Source of the DNA: Dichetophora obliterata
Taxonomy: Eukaryota > Arthropoda > Insecta > Diptera > Sciomyzidae
Length of the DNA: 64,000 nucleotides
Reading direction: 5' to 3'
NCBI GenBank assembly: GCA_963920525.1
Contig: OY986437.1
Span: forward strand, 60,158,330-60,222,329
A program made the translations under genes and the position numbers. Positions 34,909-45,261 of the stretch are shown one piece after another (within the stretch, counting starts at the first letter, position 1; every line of letters begins with the position of its first letter). The notes under the pieces were generated by a model. The model saw only the letters and a list, made by a program, of their open reading frames with translations, made no database searches and was not told the origin of the DNA.

Positions 34909-35933
34909 CATAGATGCCCAGTAGTGGCTCAAGAATGATAGAATACAAAGATTGCGCCGAAGACAAGAAAATGACTACAACAAAATTGTCGTTCTGCGCA
35001 TGTACGTCATAATATCAATGATGTTTTGGAGAGCGTTCACTTTGCATGCGATTTCTACACAGAAATAAAAATTGCATACATTTTAGTTTGTATAATTAAA
35101 ATAATAGAAGTAAGAAGCAATTTATTGGAATGAGAAGAAGGTAAATTAATTAAGTACTCCTTTGCAAACATTATTTTTACTATTATTTTATTACAGCCAG
35201 TAAGCAGCTTAGTCAAAAAAAAATTTGTCTGAGAAACTAACTTCAGTGAGCATTATTTTTCGACTTGGATTTTATAAAAATGTTTATTAAGAGTTTAATT
35301 GATGTAGTTTAAACATTCCCAGATATTTTTTTTCCATTAATTTACCTGTGAATGGAAAGGACAAATAAATGATAGTTCCAAGTTTTTAAATAATGAAACA
35401 AATTTTGTTAAGTTAATATTTTTTGTATTTTTGTTTTCGTTTGTGTGCGTTTTCTACATTTTCATGGTTTAATTTTTGTATTTATTGCATACATCAGGTT
35501 TCTGAAAAATATTTGTTTGTTACTGTTACCACAATTAGCAGCTGCATACTTTCTTTTTAAATTTTAAGATAAAAACTCGCAAATATACTTCGATATAAAC
35601 ACAAATAAATAAAACACAACCAATCGCAGTACGTTTCTCAAAGAAATAAAATATTGTGACGTAGTCAACTGAACAGCTGGTTCTCAAACTCGATTAGCAG
35701 AAGTAGCGGACCTGCGCAAAGCGTAATCTCTTATTCTATCATTCTTGGTAGTGGCTGATATCAGCAAATTAAACTCACACGTATTCTTACGCTCTTTGGT
35801 TTGATCGTCAATCAACCAATAGGAAATCAGCATGTTGAGTGGGAGAGACAAACTGCACTTGCAGAACTTCTGTGTCACTCTCATCAGTAGTATTTCGTCA
35901 CTCTCACCAATACTACTACCTTGGGCATCTATG
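34909..35933. mobile_element. hAT-type non-autonomous element, family CATAGATGCCCA
   Basis: The element is 1025 bp with 12-bp TIRs CATAGATGCCCA/TGGGCATCTATG and an exact 8-bp TSD CTCTACAT (34901-34908 and 35934-35941). Subterminal 'aagaatgatagaata' near 34931 recurs inverted near 35740. No transposase ORF is present. Confidence 0.88.
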
Positions 35934-35941
35934 CTCTACAT

Positions 35942-36257
35942 GAGCAGCTGTATTTGACAAATAGCTCGCTTTTCTCTGCTTTCTACTTCATTTCTCTCTG
36001 AGTCGGCCTTATCTTGGTTATTCTGCCATGAGTTGGAGTACGAATAAAACGAATGTTTATTTTACGCATGTATGTATACTACTACGAAAATTTGAGCATG
36101 CGTTACCAAGCATGAGTTGTGCTTCAAAAACTACATTTATTTTTTAAAAACCATAATAAATTTGAACTATTTCTATTATGCATTATATTCTTTCCATATT
36201 AAAAATTTATTTTGTTAACTAAAATTTTTATTTTAAATTACTTTTAAAATATACATA
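35942..36257. other. Non-coding spacer
   Basis: No gene seen. Confidence 0.35.
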
Positions 36258-37883
36258 CAGTGACACATATTCGTATAAACGCACTCTTAATTTTAAATTT
36301 GCTACCTTCTCTCTCTTTTATTAATGAATTACTCAAAACAAATTCCAACTGATATTGTTTACTAAACTAACGGAAATTTGTACTGAGTGCAAAAACCTGT
36401 TTTCGTTGTTGTTGTTTTATATAAATCATTTCAGTTTAAATATTTTACTTAAAACAAGTACATATTCGTTTAAACGCATCAACTTAATTTTCAATAGGAA
36501 TGGGTATTTATTTAATTTTCAATAATTAATTGGTCCACCATTTTTATTTATAACTTCAAATATACGATTCGGCATCGACTTCACTAAATTTTCCAGCAAC
36601 TGACGATCTAAATCTTCCCAAGCTTCCTTAATGGCCAACTTGAGCTCTAGCACGGTTTTGTAAAGGTGTCCTTGGGCTTTTTGTCCATAGATTTTGCGTG
36701 ATATGCATCCCCAAAGATTCTCCACCGGATTCAAATCGGAACTGCATGCAGGCCATTTCATAAGTGGGATGTTGTGCTCTTCAAACCACTTTAATGACTC
36801 TTTAGAAACGTGAATGGCAGCATTATCCTGTTGAAAATACTGTCTTTATCCATTTTATCATCCAAAAATGAAATGAGAGCATCATCCAACAATTCCGTGT
36901 ATTTTTTAGAATTCATTTTTGGGCGGCACAAAGCAGATATTTGCTTTACCTCTAGATGAAAATGCCGCCCACACCATAACGCTGCCACCACCAAAGTTTC
37001 TTTTTGACATACGTACGTCATTGTTTCGCAAATCATGCCAATAACGGCTGTAAGAGTCTGGGCCATCTATGTTAAATTTTTTTTCGTCGGAAAACACAAC
37101 ATTGTCCCACTCAGTTGACCATTGCATGTGTTTTTGGGCGAAGTCTAAGCGCGCCTTTTTGTGATGCGGCTTCAACACAGGCTTGCTCACCGGTTTTTTC
37201 CATTTAACGTTATCTGAGTTACGTAAAATGTGTGCAATGTGCCTCGTTGTCACTGGAAGATCTAATTTTTCTTTTATTTGAGTTGAGTTCAAAAAACTTG
37301 TGGTGGCTTCCTTCCTAATTTGATTAACTTGGCGAATACTCAGTTTTCGATTGCCTTTCGGGGATTTTTTTTACTCCATAATTAACACCGTTTTTAAAAA
37401 AGAGCGGACGACTGCTTCTGATCTTCCTAGTCTCCGCCCAATTTCCCGATTTGAATAACCCTCTTTATGGTACAGGTTGATTTGGACTTTTTCTGTGTCA
37501 TTGAGGTATTTTCCCTTTGGCATTTTGATAAAATCTTAAAAAAATATCATTAAGAAAATATTTTTACATTTAAATTAAATAAAACTTACCAATTGTTAAT
37601 TAAATACAAGAAAATACTTATTTCTTTAAACCACTAATATATTTTCGACCTCCTTATTCAGGTGCGTTTAAAGGAATGTGTACTTGTTTTTAGTAAAATA
37701 TTTAAACTGAACTGATTTATATAAAACAACAACAACGAAAACAGCTTTTTGCACTCAGTACAAATTTCCGTTAGTTTAGTGAACAATATGAGTTTGAATT
37801 TGTTTTGAAAAATGCATTAATAAAAGAAAGAGAAGGTAGCAAATTTAAAATTAAGAGTGCGTTTATACGAATATGTGTCACTG
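36258..37883 (-). mobile_element. Tc1-like transposon, nearly complete
   Basis: The element is 1626 bp, bounded by TA (36256-36257 and 37884-37885), with ends CAGTGACACATATTCGTATA and its inverse. The TIRs run about 220 bp. Each carries a second copy of the end motif at its inner edge ('acatattcgtttaaacgc' near 36463; 'gcgtttaaaggaatgtgtac' near 37663), the IR/DR arrangement known from some Tc1 elements. One transposase gene lies on the minus strand. Confidence 0.92.
36519..37523 (-). pseudogene. Tc1-like transposase (DD34E), frameshifted
   Basis: Cuts and joins the element at its TIRs. Start ATG at 37523. The N-terminal HTH region reads GYSNREIGRRLGRS, with a second helix block around NSTQIKEKLDL. 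Catalytic part: VVFSDEKKF (first D), FQQDNAAIHV (second D) and SDLNPVENLWG (E), 34 residues between the last two. GGGSVMVWAAF lies between the first and second D. It ends ...GGPINY at 36519. Damage seen: a shift near 37370 in an A-run and a single-base loss near 36848 before QQDN. Otherwise it is full length (about 335 codons). Confidence 0.9.
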
Positions 37884-37964
37884 TATATGTATATGATCTT
37901 TACTACAGGAAAAATAAATAATTCAAATTTACCCATATTCATTTCCATTAGTTAAACATAACTT

Positions 37965-38290
37965 TGAATTACATTTAGTTTTAACCAACAAAACAAATGA
38001 AAAAGAACAACAAATTCATCACCATAAATATCAAACGAAAACTTTTTATAAAACAAAACAAATTTTTACATGAATTTAATTATGAGCTTTTTAGATCAGG
38101 TAAGTTTAAAGAAGGACAACAACAACAAATTTGTTTTTGAATAATTTTTATTTAGAAGAAATGCTTTAAAACAGTTTTGCAAAATATAAATGAAAAAACA
38201 GAATTTTTCTCTATTACTGTATAAAAAGGAATTCTACGTCTATACTTACGATACTATCGAAACTGTCTTTTTTACTTTATGTTTTATTAC
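37965..38290 (+). repeat. Composite repeat shared with 62150-62370
   Basis: It shares 'ttaaccaacaaaa', 'catcacca.aaata', 'aaaaggaattct', 'cgatactatcg.aactgt' in the same order as 62150-62370. It also contains 'gagctttttagatcaggtaag...caacaacaac', the end motif of the CTCTATACAGAG family. Confidence 0.5.
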
Positions 38291-38339
38291 AAAAGCATTG
38301 CATACTTTATATCTTCAGTCTCAAAATCCCAATCTCAAA

Positions 38340-38775
38340 ATAGTACGCACCTACAATGTACATTTTTAAAGAACTACAAAATAAAGTATTTTTTTTTTAA
38401 AGGTTTAGTATTATAAAAAAAGAAATATTTCGTTTTCTTTCCCTTTTTTCTACGCACACAGAATTCGTTCGGAAGTTTAGTTAAAAATTGTTGGCTTCAG
38501 TACCTATAAAACTTTAGTGATGATAGAATCGAAAATGATAGTTTCGAACGCATAAAATTAACTAAAATGTTTTGCGTTAACACGAGAAATCAAATTATAG
38601 ATGAATTCATTATTTTTCTTTTGTACAATGCTTTGTATATATTTTTATATTTGAATTTAATAACTGATGCAAGAAGTTTTAACCAAAAGTTTCGGCTAGT
38701 TTTCTCAATATGGCCGAATAGCCGAAACTGACCGTTACCGAAACTGAAACCTAATAGTCGGTCGGACACTACTGG
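38340..38775 (-). mobile_element. TCGG-rich TIR element, partial inverted copy
   Basis: This matches 47519-48250 in reverse: the terminus 'gtcggtcggac' at 38758-38768, 'ttccgaaactgaaacc'-type words, 'gccgaatagccgaaac', then 'gaactttagt..tgatagaatcgaaaatgatag' and 'ggcttcagtacctataaa'. Only one terminus is recognisable. ORFs inside are not shared. Confidence 0.6.
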
Positions 38776-38904
38776 CGAGTGCGAAGTTCTAAGACATGAG
38801 CGAGATGCATGTATTTCTTTAAATTTCATAACTTCTAAGCCATTGCAAATTCCATTATGAAACTTTTTCTGTATTATCTACATATTTGAGGCTTAGATTT
38901 AAAA

Positions 38905-39413
38905 ATGTTGAAAATGGTGAAATTCTTCAAAGTTTTTATTCCAAATTCGAACTTTCGGTTCCGAAATGGAAAAATTTTTCAAATTTTGAATTTGATCTTG
39001 GAATCCAAAAATGCAATCATTTTTCTATATTAATCCATAAACAAATTTTTTTGTTTTAATATTTTTACCAATAAATATGTTTTTTTAAAAAAATGTGTTT
39101 CTTCAAAATCCGACATCCATCATTTTTTTGTGGTCCGCTATACTTTGAATCCACCATGGTGAAAAAATGGTAAAATTCTTCAAAGTTTTTATTCCAAATT
39201 CGAACTTCCGGTTCCGAAATGGAAAAATTTTTCTAATTTTGTATTTGATCTTGGAATCCAAAAATACATTAAATTTTCTATATTAATCCATAAACAAATT
39301 TTTTGTTTTAATATTTGTACCAATAAAAATGTTTTTTTAAAAAATAGTGTGTTTTCAAAATCCGACATCCATCATTTTTTTTGTGGTCCGCTATACTTTG
39401 AATCTGCCATAGG
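38905..39413 (+). repeat. Tandem dimer of a ~253-bp unit
   Basis: 'attcttcaaagtttttattcc' at 38922 recurs at 39175. The following text is nearly the same through 'gtggtccgctatactttgaat' (about 39130 and 39384). Two units only, so satellite-like. Confidence 0.8.
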
Positions 39414-39414
39414 G

Positions 39415-39560
39415 ATGTGCAAGTCGAAGTCAAAATAAGTCGAAAATCGGCTTTTGAGTGACAGTTTTCATCTTTTGGCGGTCGACTTTCTGATATTAAA
39501 AAAAATGTCGATAGTCGACTTTTACTTTCGACTTTTTCATTTTATGCGAAACCAAAACTT
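39415..39560. repeat. GTCGACTTT-rich block, left
   Basis: Dense 'gtcgaagtc', 'agtcgaaaat', 'ggtcgactttc' and 'agtcgactttt' words. A similar block in roughly inverted order is at 43190-43300, suggesting the two ends of one large interrupted element. Confidence 0.45.
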
Positions 39561-39828
39561 CTCGATACTCAGAACTGCTCTTCTCTAAACTACTAACCGA
39601 AATCGCTATTTAAAAACAAAAAATATGTTAAAACTATTGTAAATGTAAAACTTCAATTATACATTTTTGCGGGCGTTCTTTAGAAATCGGAATTAAATTA
39701 CAAGAAATTTATTTATATGGCACCCAGCGGTGGTTTGCAATATTTTGATAAAGCTGCAAACATTAGCAAAGTAGTTTGCAAAGAGTGCAGTATAGAATTA
39801 AAAATTTGTAACACAAATATTGTTTTTT

Positions 39829-40602
39829 TTAATTAGCTTTTATGATCTATTGAATAATTACATGAATTAAGATTATGAGCTTTAGATCAAGTGAGTTTTC
39901 AAGAAGGCAACAACAACAACAACAACTCTGTATAGAGTCAATCACTTAGCTGACTAGACGGTCTGTTTCGGAAATCGCTACATATTCCTCATCAGTAGTC
40001 TTTGAGTGATTAAGCTGTGATCAACTCACTGTTTAAACTAGCATATGAATGTGTAGATCCTCTAATTCATTCTCATGAATTGTATGGCTGCTAATCATAT
40101 GACACTTCAAAGCAGTAAGCCATTTTAGATCACCGCCATCAACTCTATCAAGGGTTGTTTATAATATAAATGAAGAAGCAACTAGAACAGATGGCAACCC
40201 TTGATAGAGTTCATTTATATTATTCAAGGGTTCATTTATATTATAAATGAAGAAGCAACTAGAACAGATGGCAACCCTTGATAGAGTTGATGGCGGTGAT
40301 CTAAAATGGCTTACTGCTTTGAAGTGTCATATGATTAGCAGCCATACAATTCATGAGAATGAATTAGAGGATCTACACATTCATATGCTAGTTTAAACAG
40401 TGAGTTGATCACAGCTTACTCACTCAAAGACTACTGATGAGGAATATGTAGCGATTTCCGAAACAGACTGTCTAGTCAGCTAAGTGATTGACTCTATACA
40501 GAGTTGTTGTTGTTGTTGTTGTTGCCTTCTTGAAAACTCACGATCTAAAGTTCATAATCTTAATTCATGTAATTATTCAATAGATCATAAAAACTAATTA
40601 AC
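39829..40602. repeat. Large palindrome of the CTCTATACAGAG repeat
   Basis: The left arm (about 39829-40157) is the reverse complement of the right arm (about 40272-40602) with only a few differences. The spacer of about 114 bases contains 'gaagaagcaactagaacaga' and a partial repeat of the arm's inner end. The arms contain 'caacaacaacaacaactctg'. There is no ORF. Confidence 0.9.
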
Positions 40603-40821
40603 TTAACTATGGCAGAGCACGGCCAAATAAGTTTAATTAATGTCAAATTAATTAAATAATCTAATAATTGATCGATTTTTCGGTCAAAGTCATGTGTAAT
40701 TGAACATTTGGTTGTGAAAATAGCCACCTTTCAGTTAGAACACTAGCTTCTGGCGAAGCAAAAACTCGTTTCATTTCTATGGTGCATTTCGACAAACAAT
40801 CGAACACCAATGAATATTGAA

Positions 40822-41145
40822 ATAAATGAAGAAGCAACTAGAACAGATGGCAACCCTTGATAGAGTTGATGGCGGTGATCTAAAATGGCTTACTGCTTTG
40901 AAGTGTCATATGATTAGCAGCCATACAATTCATGAGAATGAATTAGAGGATCTACACATTCATATGCTAGTTTAAACAGTGAGTTGATCACAGCTTAATC
41001 ACTCAAAGACTACTGATGAGGAATATGTAGCGATTTCCGAAACAGACTGTCTAGTCAGCTAGGTGATTGACTCTATACAGAGTTGTTGTTGTTGTTGTTG
41101 CCTTCTTGAAAACTCACTTGATCTAAAGCTCATAATCTTAATTCT
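40822..41145 (+). repeat. Third copy of the palindrome arm
   Basis: A direct repeat of the right arm (from 'aaatgaagaagcaactagaa' to 'gctcataatcttaattc') with a handful of differences over about 320 bases. Confidence 0.9.
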
Positions 41146-42083
41146 TGTTTTTTTTTTGTTAGAATTTTTTTTTAATTTTCTAAAAGAATATTTTAAAAGC
41201 ATTCTCTAAAAATTTCAGACTATTCGGATTATTATTTATGGAGATAAATTACTTTTAAATGAGGTTTTTTTGTCTGCATGCATTGCGTAGTCAAAACTTT
41301 AAGCCTGTTATTCTCAAAACCATCTTTTCGAAGTCAGTGATCACTGTAAATTTAGAACGGCTTTACTGATCAGTTTGAAGTTTTTCTCACTTATTCTATA
41401 CATAATTGTCCACCTCATGAATGAAGGATTTTCATAGACGATTATATGTTTTTGAAAATATGAGTAAAATTTTAGTCAATAAGCCACTTTGAGTTTTAAC
41501 ATCCGCCATTTTTCGAAAAATCAAAATTTTAAAAATACCATCGCTCATCAGAAGCATTGTTTCATTAATGGGCCGAATAAATGACAAAAAATATTTGCAC
41601 AGATCGGAGGAGGCGAAAGTTTGTGTTTATATCGAAATATTTAAATTTTTATGCAAATACGCAACTGAACTGCTCAAATTCCGATTTTCACAAATAATTT
41701 GTGTCGTTTATTCGGCCCATAACACATGATCTTTTTTTTTATTTCGGATGATCTAGTGATGAGCAGCAGTGATCTCGGAAAAACACCTTTTTTGGATCCC
41801 TCGCAAATTTGCTGTATCCCACTTAATTAATCCAATATTTTGTCATAAACAAAAAAATATTTTCTTAGTTTTTATTTTTTTCAGGTAATTTGTTCAGGTA
41901 AAAATTCGTTATTAATTATTTTAATGTATAGCAAAAAAAAAATTCTAAACAAAACCTTTTCTTGTACGTTCAAACTAGTTGTGTCCCCTTAATTTGGTGG
42001 TTAGTGCTCGATATTTTCTAAACAAGAACTAAAATAGCAATATTTTGTTTTATTTTTTGTATTTTATTTATATACTGATGCAC
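41146..42083. other. Non-coding stretch
   Basis: No gene seen; AT-rich. Confidence 0.4.
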
Positions 42084-43085
42084 ACTCTAAAAAGTTTTTG
42101 TTGAATTTTACTACAATACTTGTAGGCAACAGTTTTGCGGCTGTTGCTACAGTAAATTTACACACCTTTATTTAATTAAACATATTGTTGACTATTGACT
42201 TGTAGTGAAATTCAACAAAAAGTGTTTAAATTTGAGTTAAATATGTAGCAATATTAATGGAAAAATATTGATATTGCAGCAAAATTAAACATCAATTGCT
42301 ATTATTTATGTAGTAACATAACAAAATTACTACTCTCATGTTAGTAAAATTCAACAACTTGAATTTATTTTTACTACGATTGATGTAATCAATTAAATTT
42401 ATATTGATATTATAGTAAATGCTGCATTGTTAGTTTTGACATTCTTGGTTTAAAACACAATTTAATATTTCTTAAAACTTCACACTTGAAGGTACGTGCA
42501 GAAATAAATTTAATTTATCTTTATTGCTTATTCCTTCATTAAATTGGCACTATAAACAGCGAAGTGAGGAATAAACACTTGCATAACGAAATTCCTGCCG
42601 ATGCGATCCAAAAGAGAAAAACAAATGATACACAGATATTTTTTCTAGATTTTTATTGAATTATTAACATATTGCTCACATATACCTATTGTGTTGTGTT
42701 GGACAACACAAGGCACTACAATATAATAAAATTTTTAATAAAAATCGAGTAATTACTACACTTTTTCAATTAAAAACCATATAACTCTTACATTATGATA
42801 TCTGTACACGTTGACAAACAGAGTTGACTGAACATCTGTTGAAAATATTGTATATGTTTAATATTCAACATCTGTTTCATTAGTTCAATTTATGTAGGAA
42901 TATAAGGCATTGCAGTTGATATTGCAACAAAATTTAACATTTATTGCTTAATTTTGCTAAGAATAGTGTTTAGTGGTAAATATTAAAAGATCAATATAAT
43001 ATTTATAGTAAAATTACACATCAGTTGGAATTTATACAAAAAATTACTATAGTAATTATAGTAAATTTACATTTATTTTTTAGAG
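42084..43085. mobile_element. TIR element with CTCTAAAAA ends
   Basis: Left 'tgcac/actctaaaaag' and right 'ttttttagag/tgcac' are inverted, with TGCAC on both outer sides as a possible TSD. The interior has many 'gtaaatttac'- and 'gtaaaattcaacaa'-type words in both orientations. There is no ORF. Exact ends are uncertain by one or two bases. Confidence 0.55.
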
Positions 43086-43189
43086 TGCACCATGTTTTTG
43101 ATTATTTTTTAACAATAAAACACATTTTTCATATTAAATCATTTGTTTCTTAACTGGCCAACAATAGCGGTACAAAAGTAATTAAAAAA

Positions 43190-43300
43190 AGTCAAAAAAA
43201 GTGTAAAAGGTCGACTTCTAGAAGTTCAAAAAGTCGATAAGTCAACTTTAACATTTTCAACGCTTGAAAAGGTCGAAGTCGACTTTTGCTGGGAGTTGCA
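43190..43300. repeat. GTCGACTTT-rich block, right
   Basis: Counterpart of 39415-39560 ('ggtcgacttctag', 'aagtcgataagtc', 'gtcgaagtcgactttt'). Confidence 0.45.
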
Positions 43301-43339
43301 AGGCTTAGCCTGATTTTTCGCCAGTCTTTTGTCGGCATT

Positions 43340-43860
43340 TCCATATGATGCAACAGTTAATTCGACATTTCCAGATGCTTCCTCATCAGTACATATATAA
43401 AGTTCTTGTGATCTGGCTCAGGATCAGGTTCTGTTATTTCTTTTGCGACAACGGAAGAAGTGCCAATGGCTACGCCGCCTGAGCTTATCATGTCATTGAA
43501 GCACATGATATTGGCCACAACTTCTTCCAATGGCGAAAGACTTTTTTGATTAAAAAGCCCTCCTCCAGTAGCATGCGACTCACGTTTATTATGAGCGATA
43601 TTTTTTTTAACCTTTCCTTTTAAATCGATCCAAACCTATAATTACACTTTACATCACTTTCATCCAAGGACTTCTGAAAACGTTTCATACCTTTTGCCAA
43701 CCATCGCCGTCAGGTATTGGTGGACCTAATCCTATTGAGCTTAGTAGCAAGTGAGTTCCACTCTTGCTTCGCGTTCACTTTTGCCAATCCTTTATTGAAG
43801 CTTCTTGCAAAAGACTCATTACGTTCCATGTGGTCAACCAAAGCTTCAAATTGATTTATT
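43340..43860 (-). pseudogene. Myb/SANT-like DNA-binding protein remnant
   Basis: Minus-strand reading from about 43860: QFEALVDHMERNESFA, NKGLAKVNAKQEWNSLATKLN, then after a one-base shift GLGPPIPDGDGWQKV, and after further shifts ESHATGGGLFNQKSLSPLEE. This is the pattern of the Myb/SANT-like (zeste-regulatory-like) domain common in insects and in the accessory ORF of PIF/Harbinger elements. Several frameshifts and stops make it non-coding. No DDE transposase of that type is beside it. Confidence 0.65.
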
Positions 43861-44099
43861 TTTGTTATTTTCATCTCTATTATATTTTATTTTATTATTA
43901 TTATATATTCTTATTTGTTTCTACTTTAATGTTTATTCTCGATTGAAAAAATGCGCTCGACAAAAAACGATTGCTTTTCTCGACGCTCGATTTTCTAATC
44001 GACGTTAGGGATGTGACAATTGTAAAAGATTGCTCACTGAAATGAAAAACTAGGCAACTGTGATTCGACTTTGCCGCTGTCGAGCATTTTATTGTCGAC

Positions 44100-44480
44100 C
44101 TCGACAACAGTGATAGGGGTGTATTTCTTTCGAAATGAGGAAGGAACTGCCGTCATGGTGAATGCCAAGCGCTATCGAGCCATGCGGACTCCAATATTTC
44201 GTTCGCTATACAGCGTACTTAACCATCACTTTATTGCAAACTCAATTTGGTGCCCACTGTATTTCTAGAAATTGTCCTATTAACTGGCCCCCTCGTTCGT
44301 GCGACTTAACGCCTCTCGACTACTTTTTATGGGGCTATGTTAAGTTATTGGTTTATGCCGACAATCCAACAACTCTTGAAGCATTGGAAGCCAACATTCA
44401 AGCCACCATTTATTGGAACAAGTAGTGAAAAATTGGAACATATGCCGAAAATCATATTTAAAAAATAAATGCCATGAAAT
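44100..44480 (+). pseudogene. Mariner-type transposase C-terminal remnant
   Basis: The first frame gives GVYFFRNEEGTAVMVNAKRY (44113 onward). A second frame gives FGAHCISRNCPINWPPRSCD-LTPLDYFLWGYVK and VYADNPTTLEALEANI to a stop at 44423. This matches the C-terminal third of the Tc1/mariner-type transposases with DLTPLDYFLWG. The catalytic DGA..H segment is missing between the two parts. Confidence 0.7.
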
Positions 44481-45240
44481 TATCTACCAGCTTATAGTAA
44501 TAAAAAATTCATTTCGACAATATTTTTGTCTTGTATTATTATTTAAAGTTTTCATGCAGCTAAGAAAACACCCTAAGTAATTCTTCTACAGAAAATATTT
44601 TTAATTTATTAAACAGAACATTTAAAATATATTATATTTTTTATTATTTAAAACAGAACACTAAAAATATTTTTTTTTTAACCAAACAAGTATCTTATCA
44701 AGCAAAGTTAAAATTATAAATAAACAGTGTGCTGTCACACTGGCCTAGTCTGCAACGGAAAAAAACAATGTCGTCACTAAAAATACTGTTACTTGTGAAC
44801 AAAATATCAGATTGTCATGATACATTTTGAATGTTGGCCATTTCAAGAAATCATATTCGCAATCGTTTTCAATAATCAAAGATACATTTTTTTGCAAAAC
44901 GTATTGGAAATCCAAAAAAAAACATATTTAAAACATTTGCTTCTTCATTAAATTGTATTTTTTAAAGAGAACATTGGATTTTTTTTCATTTGCCAAAATA
45001 CTTATTACTCGATTTTTAAAATTTTTTTGAAAAAAATAGAAAACCTATGTTTCTATTATAAAAACTCAATAAACAGTACCAAGTTAAAATGCTGGAGTGA
45101 GCATTACCCCAGAGTAGTGACTATGTCACATTTCAAAAGTTTAGCGTTTTAGACTTAATAAATGCATTATAATTCCAATAGATGACTTGAGAAATCAGCG
45201 TCTCGAGTTGTATTAGACCGATCGGATATTTAAAATTAGT
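44481..45240. other. Non-coding spacer
   Basis: No gene seen. It ends in 'gtgtccgaccgaat' (45240 area), a piece of the TCGG-rich element end into which the RTE element appears to have inserted. Confidence 0.4.
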
Positions 45241-45261
45241 GTCCGACCGAATTTTTAGTGT

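Noticed and set aside
39829..41145. CRISPR-like array
   Set aside because: Repeats are about 320 bp, inverted, and without regular spacers; this is eukaryotic repeat DNA.
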